Positions 1-9,915 of a DNA stretch of 64,000 nt are shown piece by piece (position 1 is the first letter of the stretch; each line of letters opens with the position of its first letter). Location: assembly GCA_037126765.1 (NCBI GenBank), contig JBBCBC010000016.1, positions 16,356,728-16,420,727 of the forward strand. The letters run 5' to 3'. Made by a program: the position numbers and the translations under genes. The notes under the pieces were generated by a model, which did not search any database, was not told the origin of the DNA, and saw only the letters and a list, made by a program, of their open reading frames with translations. The stretch comes from Stenogyne calaminthoides (taxonomy: Eukaryota; Streptophyta; Magnoliopsida; Lamiales; Lamiaceae).

Positions 1-136
1 CTGATCGTGAGTTTGAAAACGAATGAGATTTGGAAAAGGTTTTTCAAGATCAGTTCAAGTGACCACAAAGGTTCTTCCTCAAGAACCGATGATATTCAAA
101 GCCAGTGGTCTGTAGAACCACTGCTCTGATACCACT
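1..136 (-). mobile_element. Leader of Sirevirus-like element F, partial
   Basis: This is the start of the internal region of a minus-strand LTR retrotransposon that continues beyond the left edge. On the minus strand a PBS reading TGGTATCAGAGCAGTGGTTC lies two bases after the LTR. That start is shared with the leader of family B (24955, with the same AG spacer), which suggests a related Sirevirus-type element. No coding sequence is visible in this short piece. Confidence 0.75.
124..134 (-). promoter_or_regulatory. Primer binding site of element F
   Basis: The plus strand reads ctctgatacca, the reverse complement of TGGTATCAGAG, which pairs with the 3' end of initiator tRNA-Met in plant copia elements. 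It is separated from the LTR edge by two bases, the usual spacing. It sets the orientation of F as minus. Confidence 0.85.
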
Positions 137-1602
137 TGTAGGTCCCGAACGGGTTTCGTGAGGGCAGAAGTCTAGAGGGGAGGGGTGAATAGACTTCTGA
201 AAAATGTTTTCGTGCAGATCAGGTGTGTTTGCAGTTTGCCTGATCAGAGTGCAGGTGAATTAGTTTGGACTGATATCCAACTTACTGATCGCCTGAGGGA
301 AGATCAGTTCGGTATCTATCAGTTTAACTGATTGTGCGGAAGCTAGTTTATACCCGTGTGAAAAACCAGTTTAAAACAAATCAGATTCAATCAGATGACT
401 ATGGAGTCAATCTGATCAGATCAGTAGCTTGGTGCTAGCTGATCCTAACTCAGAATATGTATGCAGATTTAATCAAGTTGTGTGCAATAGTGTGAAGCAG
501 TTAACCAAATAGGTAAATGCACACAAGATTTATAGTGGTTCGGACAACCAGTCCTACGTCCACTCTTCCCTATTACAAGGGGCACCAACTTAACCGACTT
601 AACCAACTGGACTTAGATTATTGTGTTAGTCCAACACATTACACCAACAGATATTTATAGAGTTCTCACTCAACTGATCCCAGAAATCAGAACTAGAAAC
701 CCTAGTCTGAAATCTTGCTAAACAAACTTAACCTAACTTTGGGTTTTGGGTAAGATTTGTTGTTTGTTCCAACTTTGAAATCTTTCCTAGTATTTAAGTA
801 GCCTAACAGCTAGAGGATAAGATTTCTGTGCTAAGAACTATGGGATGAACACTTAGAAAAAATAATCTTCAAGGTTATGTTCTTCGTGCCGAAATTTGGC
901 TAGAGTATGAGCTTCTTGATTATTTCCGTTACTCACTCTGAAGAGTAATCCCATATTTATAGACCTCGAAATCAAAGAGCCGTTGGAGAGCAATTTGAAT
1001 TTCCGGCTATATTTGGTAGGTTTGTAGGATTTGATGTGACGTGCTTCCAGGAACGGCATGGCCGAAAGCGTGTATGTCATTTTTCTAGCCGTTTGACTAT
1101 GCTGTGCCGAAATCCGCAGTGTCAGCTCAGGTCATACATGTCTTATTCTTATTGGTTAACAAGTACAGTATGTCAGAGTTTGTTCACCAACTAAAGTTGA
1201 CATTCTTCTTGTTCAGATCAACAATGTATGACTTGGTGAAACATTAGTTGACACCTGGTGTGAGCTGACTTGATCAGTTACAACTGATCAGTCTACCTGA
1301 TAGAGTCTTCTGATGCCAGTTGTCTTAGCTTCAACTAGCAGACTCGACTGATGTAGGTCTTCTGGTCTGGATCTTGATCTTCTGGTAGTCTTCTGATTTT
1401 CAGGTCTTCTGAGCTATTGGCTTCATGTCTTCACCTGATCATCTGATTTACTGATCATTCGACTAACTGACCTGACCTATACATATTGAGTTCCCCCTCA
1501 ATATGTGAGCTACCTTATACATCAGTCAGCTAACAGGTCTGAATGGTCATATTACAAACTGTTTTGGAACTTCGATCAAAACTAAATACAAATTTCCCAA
1601 CA
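137..1602 (-). repeat. 5' LTR of Sirevirus-like element F
   Basis: A 1466-bp LTR on the minus strand, beginning TGTTGGGAAATTTG (at 1602) and ending ACCTACA (at 137) just before the PBS. The R/U5 part contains a CCCCTCCCCTCTAGAC stretch of a kind I associate with Sirevirus LTR ends. The LTR interrupts the leader of a C element: the C copy at 54781-56598 continues through the same point (GTGGATC). The second LTR lies outside the window, so the target duplication cannot be checked. Short ORFs inside, such as the one at 853-1080, have no recognisable domain and are ignored. Confidence 0.8.
953..961 (-). promoter_or_regulatory. Probable TATA box of the F LTR
   Basis: On the minus strand this reads TATAAATAT, about 640 bp inside the LTR from its 5' end, a plausible U3/R boundary. 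A second, weaker candidate (atatttata on the plus strand) lies near 651-659. No experimental start site is known. Confidence 0.5.
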
Positions 1603-2025
1603 GATCCACATTCTTTTACTACAACATTTGCTTTGGTTGATTGTTGCAATAATAAAAATGGTAGGTCTCTAAACCAATTGCAAAATTACAACTCCTAGTT
1701 GATTGTGCCTAGCTCAATTGGATGTCACTTAACTTTCGTTTCCCTGCTTTGGCTGGTGAAATAAAGTCAAGTTGGTTTACAACCATCAAGTGGCAACACT
1801 ACGTGTCCCTATAAAAGTCCCGTTAGATGTAGATCCAAGCAAAAGACTTTGGTCTTAAATACCCATTGGAACAAAATCTTCGGTTTACTTTTAATTTTAA
1901 TGGAAGACATCTTGTCAAATTAATGAGAAAACCATATTTTAGTGAGGAAAACGTTTTAAAGGTGGGGTATTAATTGCTTAATTGAGATCCAACATGTTAT
2001 CTATGTCACATATGAGCAATTATTG

Positions 2026-2135
2026 GGCGCCGCCTACCCAAACATGACTTAAAACAGACTAACATATATAGGGCGCCATCTACCCAAACATATAATATGG
2101 TCCGAGACAAGTATTGTGCGCCGCCTGCCCAAACA
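2026..2135 (-). repeat. Triple GGCGCCGCC-TACCCAAACA motif in C leader
   Basis: Three diverged copies, about 50 bp apart, of a plus-strand word close to GGGCGCCGCCTACCCAAACA, separated by AT-rich DNA. The sister leader at 55905-56030 carries three copies in the opposite orientation, so the array predates the split of the two copies. Confidence 0.7.
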
Positions 2136-2383
2136 GTTATAATGCGGACTGTAAATGCGTTAACGTAATTTAAAACAGGTTAACTAGTGGGATTTTAATA
2201 ATCCTTTTATAAACCGAACTTTAAAATCCAATTTTAAATTTGATTCACGATTATTAAAATTAATAATTAATCTAATTAATTATAAAATAAAATCCACAGG
2301 TTTAAAAATTAATCTTATTAATTTTAAAACAAATTTTTAATTATTTATTTGCAAGGGCTCAAGTGCAATTTCTAAAACTCTGC

Positions 2384-2440
2384 ACGGAGGGGTCCGTTAC
2401 AAATCCAATTTGCAAGATGGTCCCTCCCTCATCACTGCCC
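2384..2440. other. Imperfect hairpin in C leader
   Basis: Arms built on GGAGGGG(T)CCGTT and its near complement GGTCCCTCC face each other across about 25 AT-rich bases. The same pairing is kept at 55588-55640 in the sister copy, although the flanks differ. It may be a structured leader RNA; that is inference. Confidence 0.45.
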
Positions 2441-3330
2441 GGAAACCATTCGTCAATCGGGACAACTGATACCAACAATTTCAACCTTAGTTCATCAAGA
2501 ATAATCTAATAAATAATTTGAACAATCAATATTGTTAGGATTCATCATTCAATCCAATTGAAGAACGAAAGCAGTGCACGAACAAAACACAATCGAACGA
2601 AACCAGTAACATGTAAATCCCCAAAAAAAAACGAATCTCAGATATGTTGATTTTTAGAAGCAATCGAAATCGAAAACGCACGAAATCAGTACAGTCGTCA
2701 ATACCATGAGATGCAAATAAGCGAAACCCAGAAACGAGAAACTGGAAACCAAAACTAGAAAGCGAATCGGAAACAAGAACCCAGAACAAGAAAAAATGCA
2801 TTGCACAAATCGGGACCAGACGCGAGTCGCTAGTCGCCGCTTAACGCGCGCGGGCAACTCACCGTCGTAAATCAAGGGGTTGCGCGTGGAGCCGCGAGCC
2901 CAACAAATTGGTTCCAAACCAAAACCGCGAGAAAGATGATCGAATCGGCGGCACACCGCCACTGATTCGTATCAATTCCGGTGGCGCGTCTCCTTGACTC
3001 GCGTCTAGGGGCGCACCACCAAGAAAAGAGACAAAGGATAGAGGCGAAGTGAAAAATCGATGACGGCGAAATCGCACGGGCCAAATTGCGAGCTCCCATA
3101 TGCGTCGTGAGGCCACGGCGCCGGCCTCGAGCGAACGAGGGCGAGTGGCAGCGAGTTTCTCCTAGAGAAAAACCTAAAATCAATTTGGGGATTTTAGCGT
3201 GAAGAAGACGACCCAAGCAAAAAAATAAGGGTGCGGTCCTGTTTATCAAAACGACCATGCCCCAGTCTTGAAAAAAAATTCTTTATTCAAAACCTATTTT
3301 AATTATGCAATTAAAATAAAGAGCCTTAAG

Positions 3331-3341
3331 CTCTGATACCA
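3331..3341 (-). promoter_or_regulatory. Primer binding site of element C1
   Basis: The plus strand reads ctctgatacca, the complement of TGGTATCAGAG, one base from the LTR edge TGTTGG at 3343. It establishes that C1 lies on the minus strand with its body to the left. Confidence 0.85.
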
Positions 3342-3342
3342 C

Positions 3343-3508
3343 TGTTGGAATATAGAGGCATGTAAACACATAATACGTGCGCAGCGGAATTAAATAGTTC
3401 ACCAACAACGAACAGTTAATTGCATAATCAAGTACGAGTAATCGTAACGAGAAATCTTAGAGTAATTCAATAGCAGATTTCTCAACTACGGTATCCACGT
3501 AATCCCCG
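3343..3508 (-). repeat. 3' end of C1 LTR, cut by A0
   Basis: The terminal 166 bp of the C1 5' LTR (minus strand), ending CCAACA next to the PBS. It matches the start of the LTR at 63578-63745 on the same strand. That copy continues past the word AATCCCC, where here A0 begins, so A0 inserted into this LTR. The expected 5-bp duplication on the left side is CCCCG (3504-3508). Confidence 0.75.
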
Positions 3509-5360
3509 TGTTGGGATAACATATGCCAAGATCTATCGGGTTGACCTCATAAACACAAATTTAAATTAACAATTATTACTAGCATGAATTTACCTAAGTG
3601 AATTCAAATAATAATTACACCAACAACGGCATGCAAATAAAATTCACGCAAAAGATCCTAGCATGCGGAATTTCTAGGAGTTTATGTAAACGTACCCGTT
3701 GGAGAGACAATCCGAGATGGACAAGATCAAGTAACTGGCTACCAACCAAAAGTCCTTCTCAAGTATTCTCAAGTTCTCGCTCAATAACCCGGTGGGAGGT
3801 TCTCCAATGAACGATTTATAAAACAAAGGAAAATAAAATTGTTGCACCACCTTTGTGGATTTCTAATATTTCCAACACATGGAATTGTACTGGGGATGAA
3901 AATTTCATCCCCAATTTATAAGAGGGGGGTTGGTCGAATTTTAGGGTCAATTAGGGTTAGGAAAGATATTTTCTTGTTCTCCAAGAAATCTTGAATATAT
4001 CCCATATATTCTTCTTTCCATGTGTATTTTTCCACAAAAATCTCACACCCTTATTAAGCCTTAATTTTCGAAATTATCAAAAAGATTTGCAAGATTGGAT
4101 CTTTCTTGAATTTATGAGATATTCTTGTATTCCAAGAATACATATCTTTCTTCATAAAATCTTTCCAAGAAAATCAAGAAAATCTTTCTTCCCTTCTTAT
4201 ACATAATTAAAAAAAAAAACACTTTAAAGAAAGCAAGTGGGAGATTTCTTGAATTTATGAGATAATCTTGTATTCCAAGAATACTTATATCCTTTCCATA
4301 AAATCTTTTCAAGAAAATTTATTCTCCCTCTTTTTCTTTAAAATTTTCGAAAAAAAAATCAAAAAATATTAGGCAACAATCATTTATTTTATTTTAAGCA
4401 ACTTTTATTTATTGGACTATAATTTGGGCTACTTGAGGGGCCTTTAGGAGAATTAAGATGGACCTTCCAATGGGCTTCTGAATTTCAATATTGAGCCACA
4501 ATATAATTCAGCCTATTAATATTAATTAATATCACTATATAATTAATATTGCACTATCCAACCTTAACCCATATTACGGTAATATGGCTCCCGGTTATTA
4601 TTTTCCGTGTTTAAGATTAGTTAGTCCATTAATTAATTAAGCCACTGAAAAGCTTTATATAAATTAATATCTTTATCCTTGGAGTAAGGACAGCTCAGCT
4701 TTATTATCCATACCGGAAAATTAATTCCACTTGCAAGATTTGGTATGATAAAGGTTCCAAGCCCACCAAGGGGACCAATCACGCAAGACTTTGCAAGCAC
4801 ACAATTCTCTGTATTAATTTAGCAACTGTCGTGTAATTAATATTATTGCCCAAGATATAGGGTATCGAAGTCGCAATGATTCTCTTCTCATTTATAAGTC
4901 AAAGCAATAACTACTAATCGCACACGGTCCTTATTAAGTGACAGAGATTATGAAATCAACAACCACTGAGGTCTAACTCTTCATCCCTTAAGTCAGTGCG
5001 AATGAGTTTATCCTCTCTACAGGTCCGCTTCAGCGCATCGAATGCACTAGTGTAATCTCTTGGTCAAGACAAGTCAATCTGAGTCTTACACATCAACTTC
5101 TACCAATAGACAGTTCGGGTCTATCTAAGTTGTGAAACACACACTAGTTTACAAGGGACTGTTAACGTGATCTTCTGTGGTCTGGTATCACCATGTTAAC
5201 TACAATGTAACATGTGCTATTATATGAACGATTTGCAATAAATATATATAACATTCAATCATATTTAAAGCAACTGTGATAAATAATTTATTTCAGTAAA
5301 TAAGTGTTTAATACGTAGGTTATACAAAGTAAAAGCATACTTTCACGTATAATCCCAACA
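3509..5360 (-). repeat. 3' LTR of copia element A0
   Basis: A 1852-bp family A LTR on the minus strand, with edges TGTTGGGA (3509) and ATCCCAACA (5360). It is followed on the right by the polypurine tract complement ATCTCCCACT. It is homologous to the LTRs at 8051, 18268 and 51117. A TATA-like TATAAATT lies on the minus strand at 3913-3920. The LTR contains two related AT-rich blocks carrying the palindrome-like word GTATTCTTGGAATAC. Confidence 0.9.
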
Positions 5361-5370
5361 ATCTCCCACT
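5361..5370 (-). promoter_or_regulatory. Polypurine tract of A0
   Basis: The minus strand reads AGTGGGAGAT directly before the 3' LTR, as in A2 at 20117-20126. It is the expected primer site for plus-strand DNA synthesis. A second AGTGGGAGAT lies near 5461-5470, close to the end of pol. Confidence 0.75.
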
Positions 5371-5475
5371 TATACTCACAGTCTACTTTTAAGTATACCA
5401 CAGCACGTCTAATGTATTATACAGTGACATCTAATGTCACCTACATCAACCTAATAATATATCTCCCACTTATAC

Positions 5476-6324
5476 TCAAAGCAGATTGGCAACGCTCTTG
5501 ACACACATTCCTTCCACATGTCTCTCGAATGTTAACAGAGGCAGACCCTTTGTGAATAGATCATCTAGGTTGTCCTCCGACGCGATCTTTGCCACCTTTA
5601 TATCTCCTCTCTTAACAATTTCTCGTATAAGATAGTATTTCCTTTCAATGTGTTTGCTGGCCTTGTGGGCTCTCGGTTCCCTTGAATTTGCAACTGCTCC
5701 GGCATTATCACATAAAACCGTGATGGTGCTGGGAAAATTTGGAACAACGTCCAAGTCCACTAGGAAGTTCTTGAGCCACACCACTTCTTTCGCTGCTTCA
5801 CAAGCAGCTACATATTCGGCTTCCATGGTAGAATTGGCGATGCATTTCTGCTTAACGCTTCTCCATGTTACAGCTCCTCCCCCCAAACAAAACACACTAC
5901 CCGAGGTAGATTTTCTGAAATCTATGTCTGATTGGAAATCCGAGTCCGTGTATCCCACTGGAAATAAACTGTCTGACTGGTAAACTAGCATTCTAACCCG
6001 AGTTCTTTTCAGATACTTTAGAATGTTCTTTACGGCAGTCCAGTGTTGATTTCCGGGATTACTTTGATATCTTGCTACCATGCTTACGGCGTAGCAAATA
6101 TCCGGTCTCGTGCACAACATTGCATACATAAGGCTTCCTACTGCCGACGCATAAGGAATGCCTCTCATGTCATCTATCTCCCCTTGTCTTTTGGGACACA
6201 TGTCTATCGATAGATGGATTCCGTGCCTAAAGGGTACAAAACCTTTCTTAGAATCTTGCATGCTGAATCGCTTCAAAACAGTATCTATGTATGAAGCTTG
6301 CGATAAGCCAATCATTCTTTTATT
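5476..6324 (-). pseudogene. A0 pol: end of reverse transcriptase and RNase H
   Basis: The C-terminal part of a copia polyprotein, on the minus strand. It opens with the connection segment MIGLSQASYIDTVLKRFSM, followed by the TRPDICYAV motif and an RNase H domain with the DSDF motif and a STMEAEYVAACEAAKE segment. It ends at a natural-looking stop after SVANLL, about 115 bp before the LTR. RNase H would degrade the RNA template during reverse transcription. The frame is open over 279 codons. It is separated from the upstream frame by one stop, where CGA appears to have become TGA. A family of the Tork/Angela type is likely but not resolved. Confidence 0.88.
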
Positions 6325-7002
6325 TCAATCTCGAGTGATCTTGATCCCAAGAATATGACCGGCTTCCCCGAAGTCCTTCATATCAAACTGTTTTGACAGC
6401 CATACCTTTACGTCTGACAAAATCTTTACATCGTTTTCGATGAGCAGAATATCATCTACGTATAGTACTAAGAATACCAAGGTAGTTCCGTCACACTTCT
6501 TATACACACAACTTTCAAACTCGTTTTGATCAAACCCATAAGACTTGATTACATGATCAAAACATTGGTTCCAAGCCCGAGATGCTTGCTTTAGTCCATA
6601 GATAGACTTCCTCAGCTTGCAAACAAGGTGTTCTTGGCCTTTCGCGATGAAACCTTTGGGCTATTGCATATAGATTTTCTCGTCAAGACTCCCGTTAAGG
6701 AAAGCTGTCTTGACATCCATTTGCCAGATCTCAAAATCTAGATGCGCAGCTATTGCCAAGAGAATACGGATGGACCTAAGCATGACTACAGGCAAAAAGG
6801 TTTCTTCATAATCGATACCCTCTTTCTGAGTGTATCCCTTTGCCACAAGCCTAGCTTTAAAGGTTTCGGCCTTCCCGTCCGGTCCTCTTTTTCTCTTGTA
6901 GACCCACTTGCATCCAATGGATTTTACCCCACTGGGTGGCTCCACTAGCTCCCACACTTGATTATGATCCATTGAGCCCATCTCGGCTTCCATCGCAGTT
7001 TG
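6325..7002 (-). pseudogene. A0 pol: reverse transcriptase core
   Basis: Copia reverse transcriptase on the minus strand. Visible are GCKWVYKRKR, FKARLVAKGYTQ, WQMDVKTAFLNG (with a catalytic Asp), SIYGLKQASRAWN and the catalytic LYVDDILL. Two stops break the frame: one before MEAEMGS, where TGG has become TAG (compare the Trp in A1 near 14078), and one after KIYMQ, where a Gln codon has become TAG. Otherwise the domain is intact and in frame with its neighbours. Both stops are consistent with C-to-T change at methylated cytosines. Confidence 0.88.
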
Positions 7003-8050
7003 CTAGGATTCAGAATCCTTATTTTGGACCGCCTCCTTGTAGGACCAGGGGTCTGATTCATTATCCCCGGGGACCAAATCCGAAGATTCTCCTATCCCCA
7101 TGAATCTCTCAGGTTGTCGAACAACCCTCCCACTAAGACGAGCTTCCGGTTGTGTCGGTGTGACGCTTGGTATATCAACTTGTACAGTTGGTATAGGAAT
7201 TTGCCCTCTTATTTTGTCTAAGGTAATCTCACTTTTGGACTTTCTATTGTTCATAAAGTCTTCTTCCAAAAATCTAAAGTGCGTACTTATTACCACCTTT
7301 TGATCTTCGGGACCATAGAACATACACCCTTTCGTTCCCATGGGATATCCTATAAACAACCTTAGTTCCGAACGTGCATCCAACTTACCGGCTTCCTTAC
7401 CTAGCACGTATGTCGGACACCCCCAAATTCTAAGATGTCTCAGACTGGGCTTGCTCCCAGTCCACAACTCTTTAGGGGTTTTGGGAACCGATTTGGATGG
7501 AACCAAATTAAGAACATAAGCTGTTGTTTCCAAGGCATAACCCCAAAACGACTTGGGAAGATCTTAATAACTCATCATGGATCTGACCATTTCTAAGAGT
7601 GTTCTGTTTCTTCGTTCTGTAACCCCGTTTTGTTGAGGGGTTCCGAGTGCAGTCAATTGGGAAACAATGCCCTCGTCTGACAGGTAGTTCAAAAACTCAT
7701 CACTGAGGTTTTCGCCTCCACGATCAGATTGTAGAAACTTGATACTCTTTTCTATGTGATTCTCCACTTCGTCTTTGAACTCTTTGAATTTATCAAAGGT
7801 TTCCGATTTGTGTTTCATCAGGAAAATGTACCCGAACCTTGAGTAATCATCAGTGAACATCACAAAATACTCATAGTCACCTCTAGCTTTGGTTGACATT
7901 GGACCACACACGTCAGTGTGAACGATTTGCAACACTTCTGTGGCTCTATTCCCCTTGGCTCCAAATGCCCTCTTGGTCATTTTACCCTTCAAACATGATT
8001 CGCAGGTTGGAAATGGTTCCATCTGTAGGTCTGACAATGAACCATCTTTC
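7003..8050 (-). pseudogene. A0 pol: integrase, truncated at its N-terminus
   Basis: Integrase on the minus strand. The N-terminal part has CESCLKGKMTKR, the second half of the zinc-binding region. The catalytic triad is seen as HTDVCGPM (Asp), QSDRGGE (Asp) and QNGVTERRN (Glu). The C-terminal GKEAGKLD and LFIGYPMGTKGCMFY segments follow. One stop after RSMMSY splits the ORF. The coding sequence ends abruptly at 8050, mid-codon within the EDGSL segment, where the plus-strand A1 LTR begins, so gag, protease and the first zinc ligands of A0 are missing here. Confidence 0.88.
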
Positions 8051-9108
8051 TGTTGGGGTTATACTGGAAAGTATGCTTTTACTTTGTATAACCAAACTGA
8101 ATTTCTGTCTTATTTACTGAAATAAATCATTTATCACTGATGCTTTAAATATCATTGAATGTTACATATATTTACTGCATAACTGTTCAATAAATAGTAC
8201 GTGTTACATTGTAGTTAATTTAGTGATACCAGATCACATAATATTAAATTAACAGTCCCTTGTAACTAAAAGTACTCTGTTCACGACCTAGATGGAAATG
8301 AACAATCCATTGTGAAAGGTTGAAGTGTAAGGCTTAGATTGACTTGTCTTGACCAAGAGATTACACTAGTGCATGACTGATGCACTAAATAGGACCTACA
8401 TGAGGATAAATTCTTCAGCACTGAATTAGGAAGAATTAGACCTCAGTGGTTCGTTATTTCTTAATATTCGTCCCTTAAATAGGATCGTGTGTGGTTAGTA
8501 ATTATTGCTTTGACTTATGACGGGTAGAGAATCAATGAGGTTCAATACTTTATATTTTTGGCAATATTATTGGTCACATGCGATTGCTAAGATTTAATAC
8601 GAAGAATCATGTGCAAGTACACTTGTTCGATTTGCCCCCTTGGGAGGTTCATAAGATTTATCATACCAAATTCTGCAAGTGGAATTAGTTTCCGGTATGG
8701 ATAATAATGTTGAACCGTTCCTTGACCAAGGACAAAAGATATTAATTAATGGAAAACAATTTAAGTGGCTTGAATTAATTAATGTGCTGGATAATCTTAA
8801 ACACGGGAAATAATAACCGAGAGCCATATTAACAGTAATATGGGTTAAGATGGATAGTGCAATATTAATTATGTAGTGGGATTAATTAATATTTATGGGC
8901 TTGAATAATATTGTGGCACAATATTAGATATTCAAAGTCCATTAGAAGGTCCAATATTAATTCTCCTAAAGGCTCCTCAAGTAGCCCAAACATAATGTCC
9001 AATAACTGAAAAAGGTGTTTAAAATAAAATAAATTATGGTTGCTTATTTTTTTCAATTTTTTCGAAAAACATGAATAAAAGGGGAGAAGGATTTTCTTTG
9101 AATTTTGT

Positions 9109-9307
9109 TATGGAATGAGGATATGTATTCTTGGAATACAAGATTAGCTCATTAAATTCAAGAAATCTCCCACTTAGTTATTTATGTGGGATTTTCGAAA
9201 ATTATGAGAAATAAAGGGAAAGAAAGATTTTCTAAATTTTCTTGAAAAAATATTATGGAAGATATGTATTCTTGGAATACAAGTATATCTCATAAATTCA
9301 AGAAGAT
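9109..9307 (+). repeat. Duplicated U3 block in A LTR
   Basis: Two direct copies, about 145 bp apart, of a segment running from TATGGAA through GTATTCTTGGAATACAAG to TTCAAGAA. Each contains the inverted repeat GTATTC-TTG-GAATAC. The arrangement is present in the other A LTRs too. It lies upstream of the TATA box and may be a repeated enhancer, as in other plant copia LTRs; that role is inferred. Confidence 0.6.
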
Positions 9308-9488
9308 CCAAATCTTGGAATCTTTATCCTAAAATTTTGAAAATACCATAACAATAAGAGAGTGGGATTTTTATGGAATATTTTAATTATGGAGAAAAGA
9401 ATATATTGGATATATATTCAAGATTTCTTGGAGATCAAGAAAGATTTTTCCTCCCTATTCCCCTAGTAAAAATCGGCCATCACCCTCT

Positions 9489-9496
9489 TATAAATA
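9489..9496 (+). promoter_or_regulatory. TATA box of the A1 LTR
   Basis: TATAAATA in the context CTCTTATAAATAGGGG, about 1.44 kb into the LTR. It is kept at equivalent places in the other A LTRs (3913-3920, 18659-18666 and 51509-51516, minus strand). It would place the RNA start near 9520. Confidence 0.75.
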
Positions 9497-9902
9497 GGGG
9501 ATGATTTTTTTATCCCCAAGAGCAATTCCATGTGTTGGAAAAATTAGAAATCCACAAAGGTGGTGCAACATAATTTTATTTTTCCTTTTGTTAAATTGTT
9601 CGCGAGTTCCTACCACCGGATTGTTGAACAAGGATAAGGGAATACTTGAAAAGGTCTTTTGGTGTGTTCGTGTGAACAAGATTCATCTTCTCAACGGTTG
9701 TCACTCCGAAAGGTTAGTTCACGTAAACCCAAAGCAATTCCGCATGCGTAGGATTTATGTGAACTGTTTATATACATGATTTGTTGTTGAATTATTATTT
9801 GAATTAATATATGATTAATTCATACTAGTAATAATTGTTAGAATTAAATTTGTATTTAAATATTCACCCCGAATAGATCCGGGCAATTAATTCCCCAATA
9901 AC

Positions 9903-9915
9903 TGGTATCAGAGCC
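9903..9915 (+). promoter_or_regulatory. Primer binding site of A1
   Basis: TGGTATCAGAGCC, the standard plant copia PBS complementary to initiator tRNA-Met, two bases after the LTR. Confidence 0.92.

Larger units (their letters stand above)
1603..3342 (-). mobile_element. Leader region of copia element C1
   Basis: Untranslated leader of a minus-strand C element, running from the PBS at 3341 leftwards until F interrupts it at 1602. It is an inverted, diverged copy of 54781-56420. From the PBS it has an AT-rich start, a GC-rich block with long spurious ORFs (2820-3250), a T-rich section, a hairpin (2384-2440), and a zone with three copies of a GGCGCC-type motif (2026-2135). No gag remains on this side. 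The spurious ORFs at 2535-3258 are not conserved between the two leader copies, so I do not call them genes. Confidence 0.7.
8051..9900 (+). repeat. 5' LTR of copia element A1
   Basis: An 1850-bp family A LTR in plus orientation, beginning TGTTGGGGTTATACTGG and ending TTCCCCAATA two bases before the PBS. It is joined head to head with the minus-strand A0 pol at 8050. It contains a TATA box (9489-9496) and two copies of an AT-rich block (9109-9172 and 9254-9307). It is strongly AT-rich and shows no coding sequence. Confidence 0.9.

Noticed and set aside
2535..3258. Overlapping minus-strand ORFs of up to 128 codons that could be a host gene exon
   Set aside because: They lie in the GC-rich part of the C1 leader. 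The sister leader at 54781-55460 keeps the region but not the frames or peptides.
3598..4312. Small ORFs of 60-70 codons
   Set aside because: All lie inside the A0 LTR and have no counterpart in the other three A LTRs.
3509..9900. A0 and the LTR at 8051 as the two LTRs of one element
   Set aside because: The LTRs are in opposite orientations, and the one at 8051 is followed by its own PBS and gag in plus orientation.
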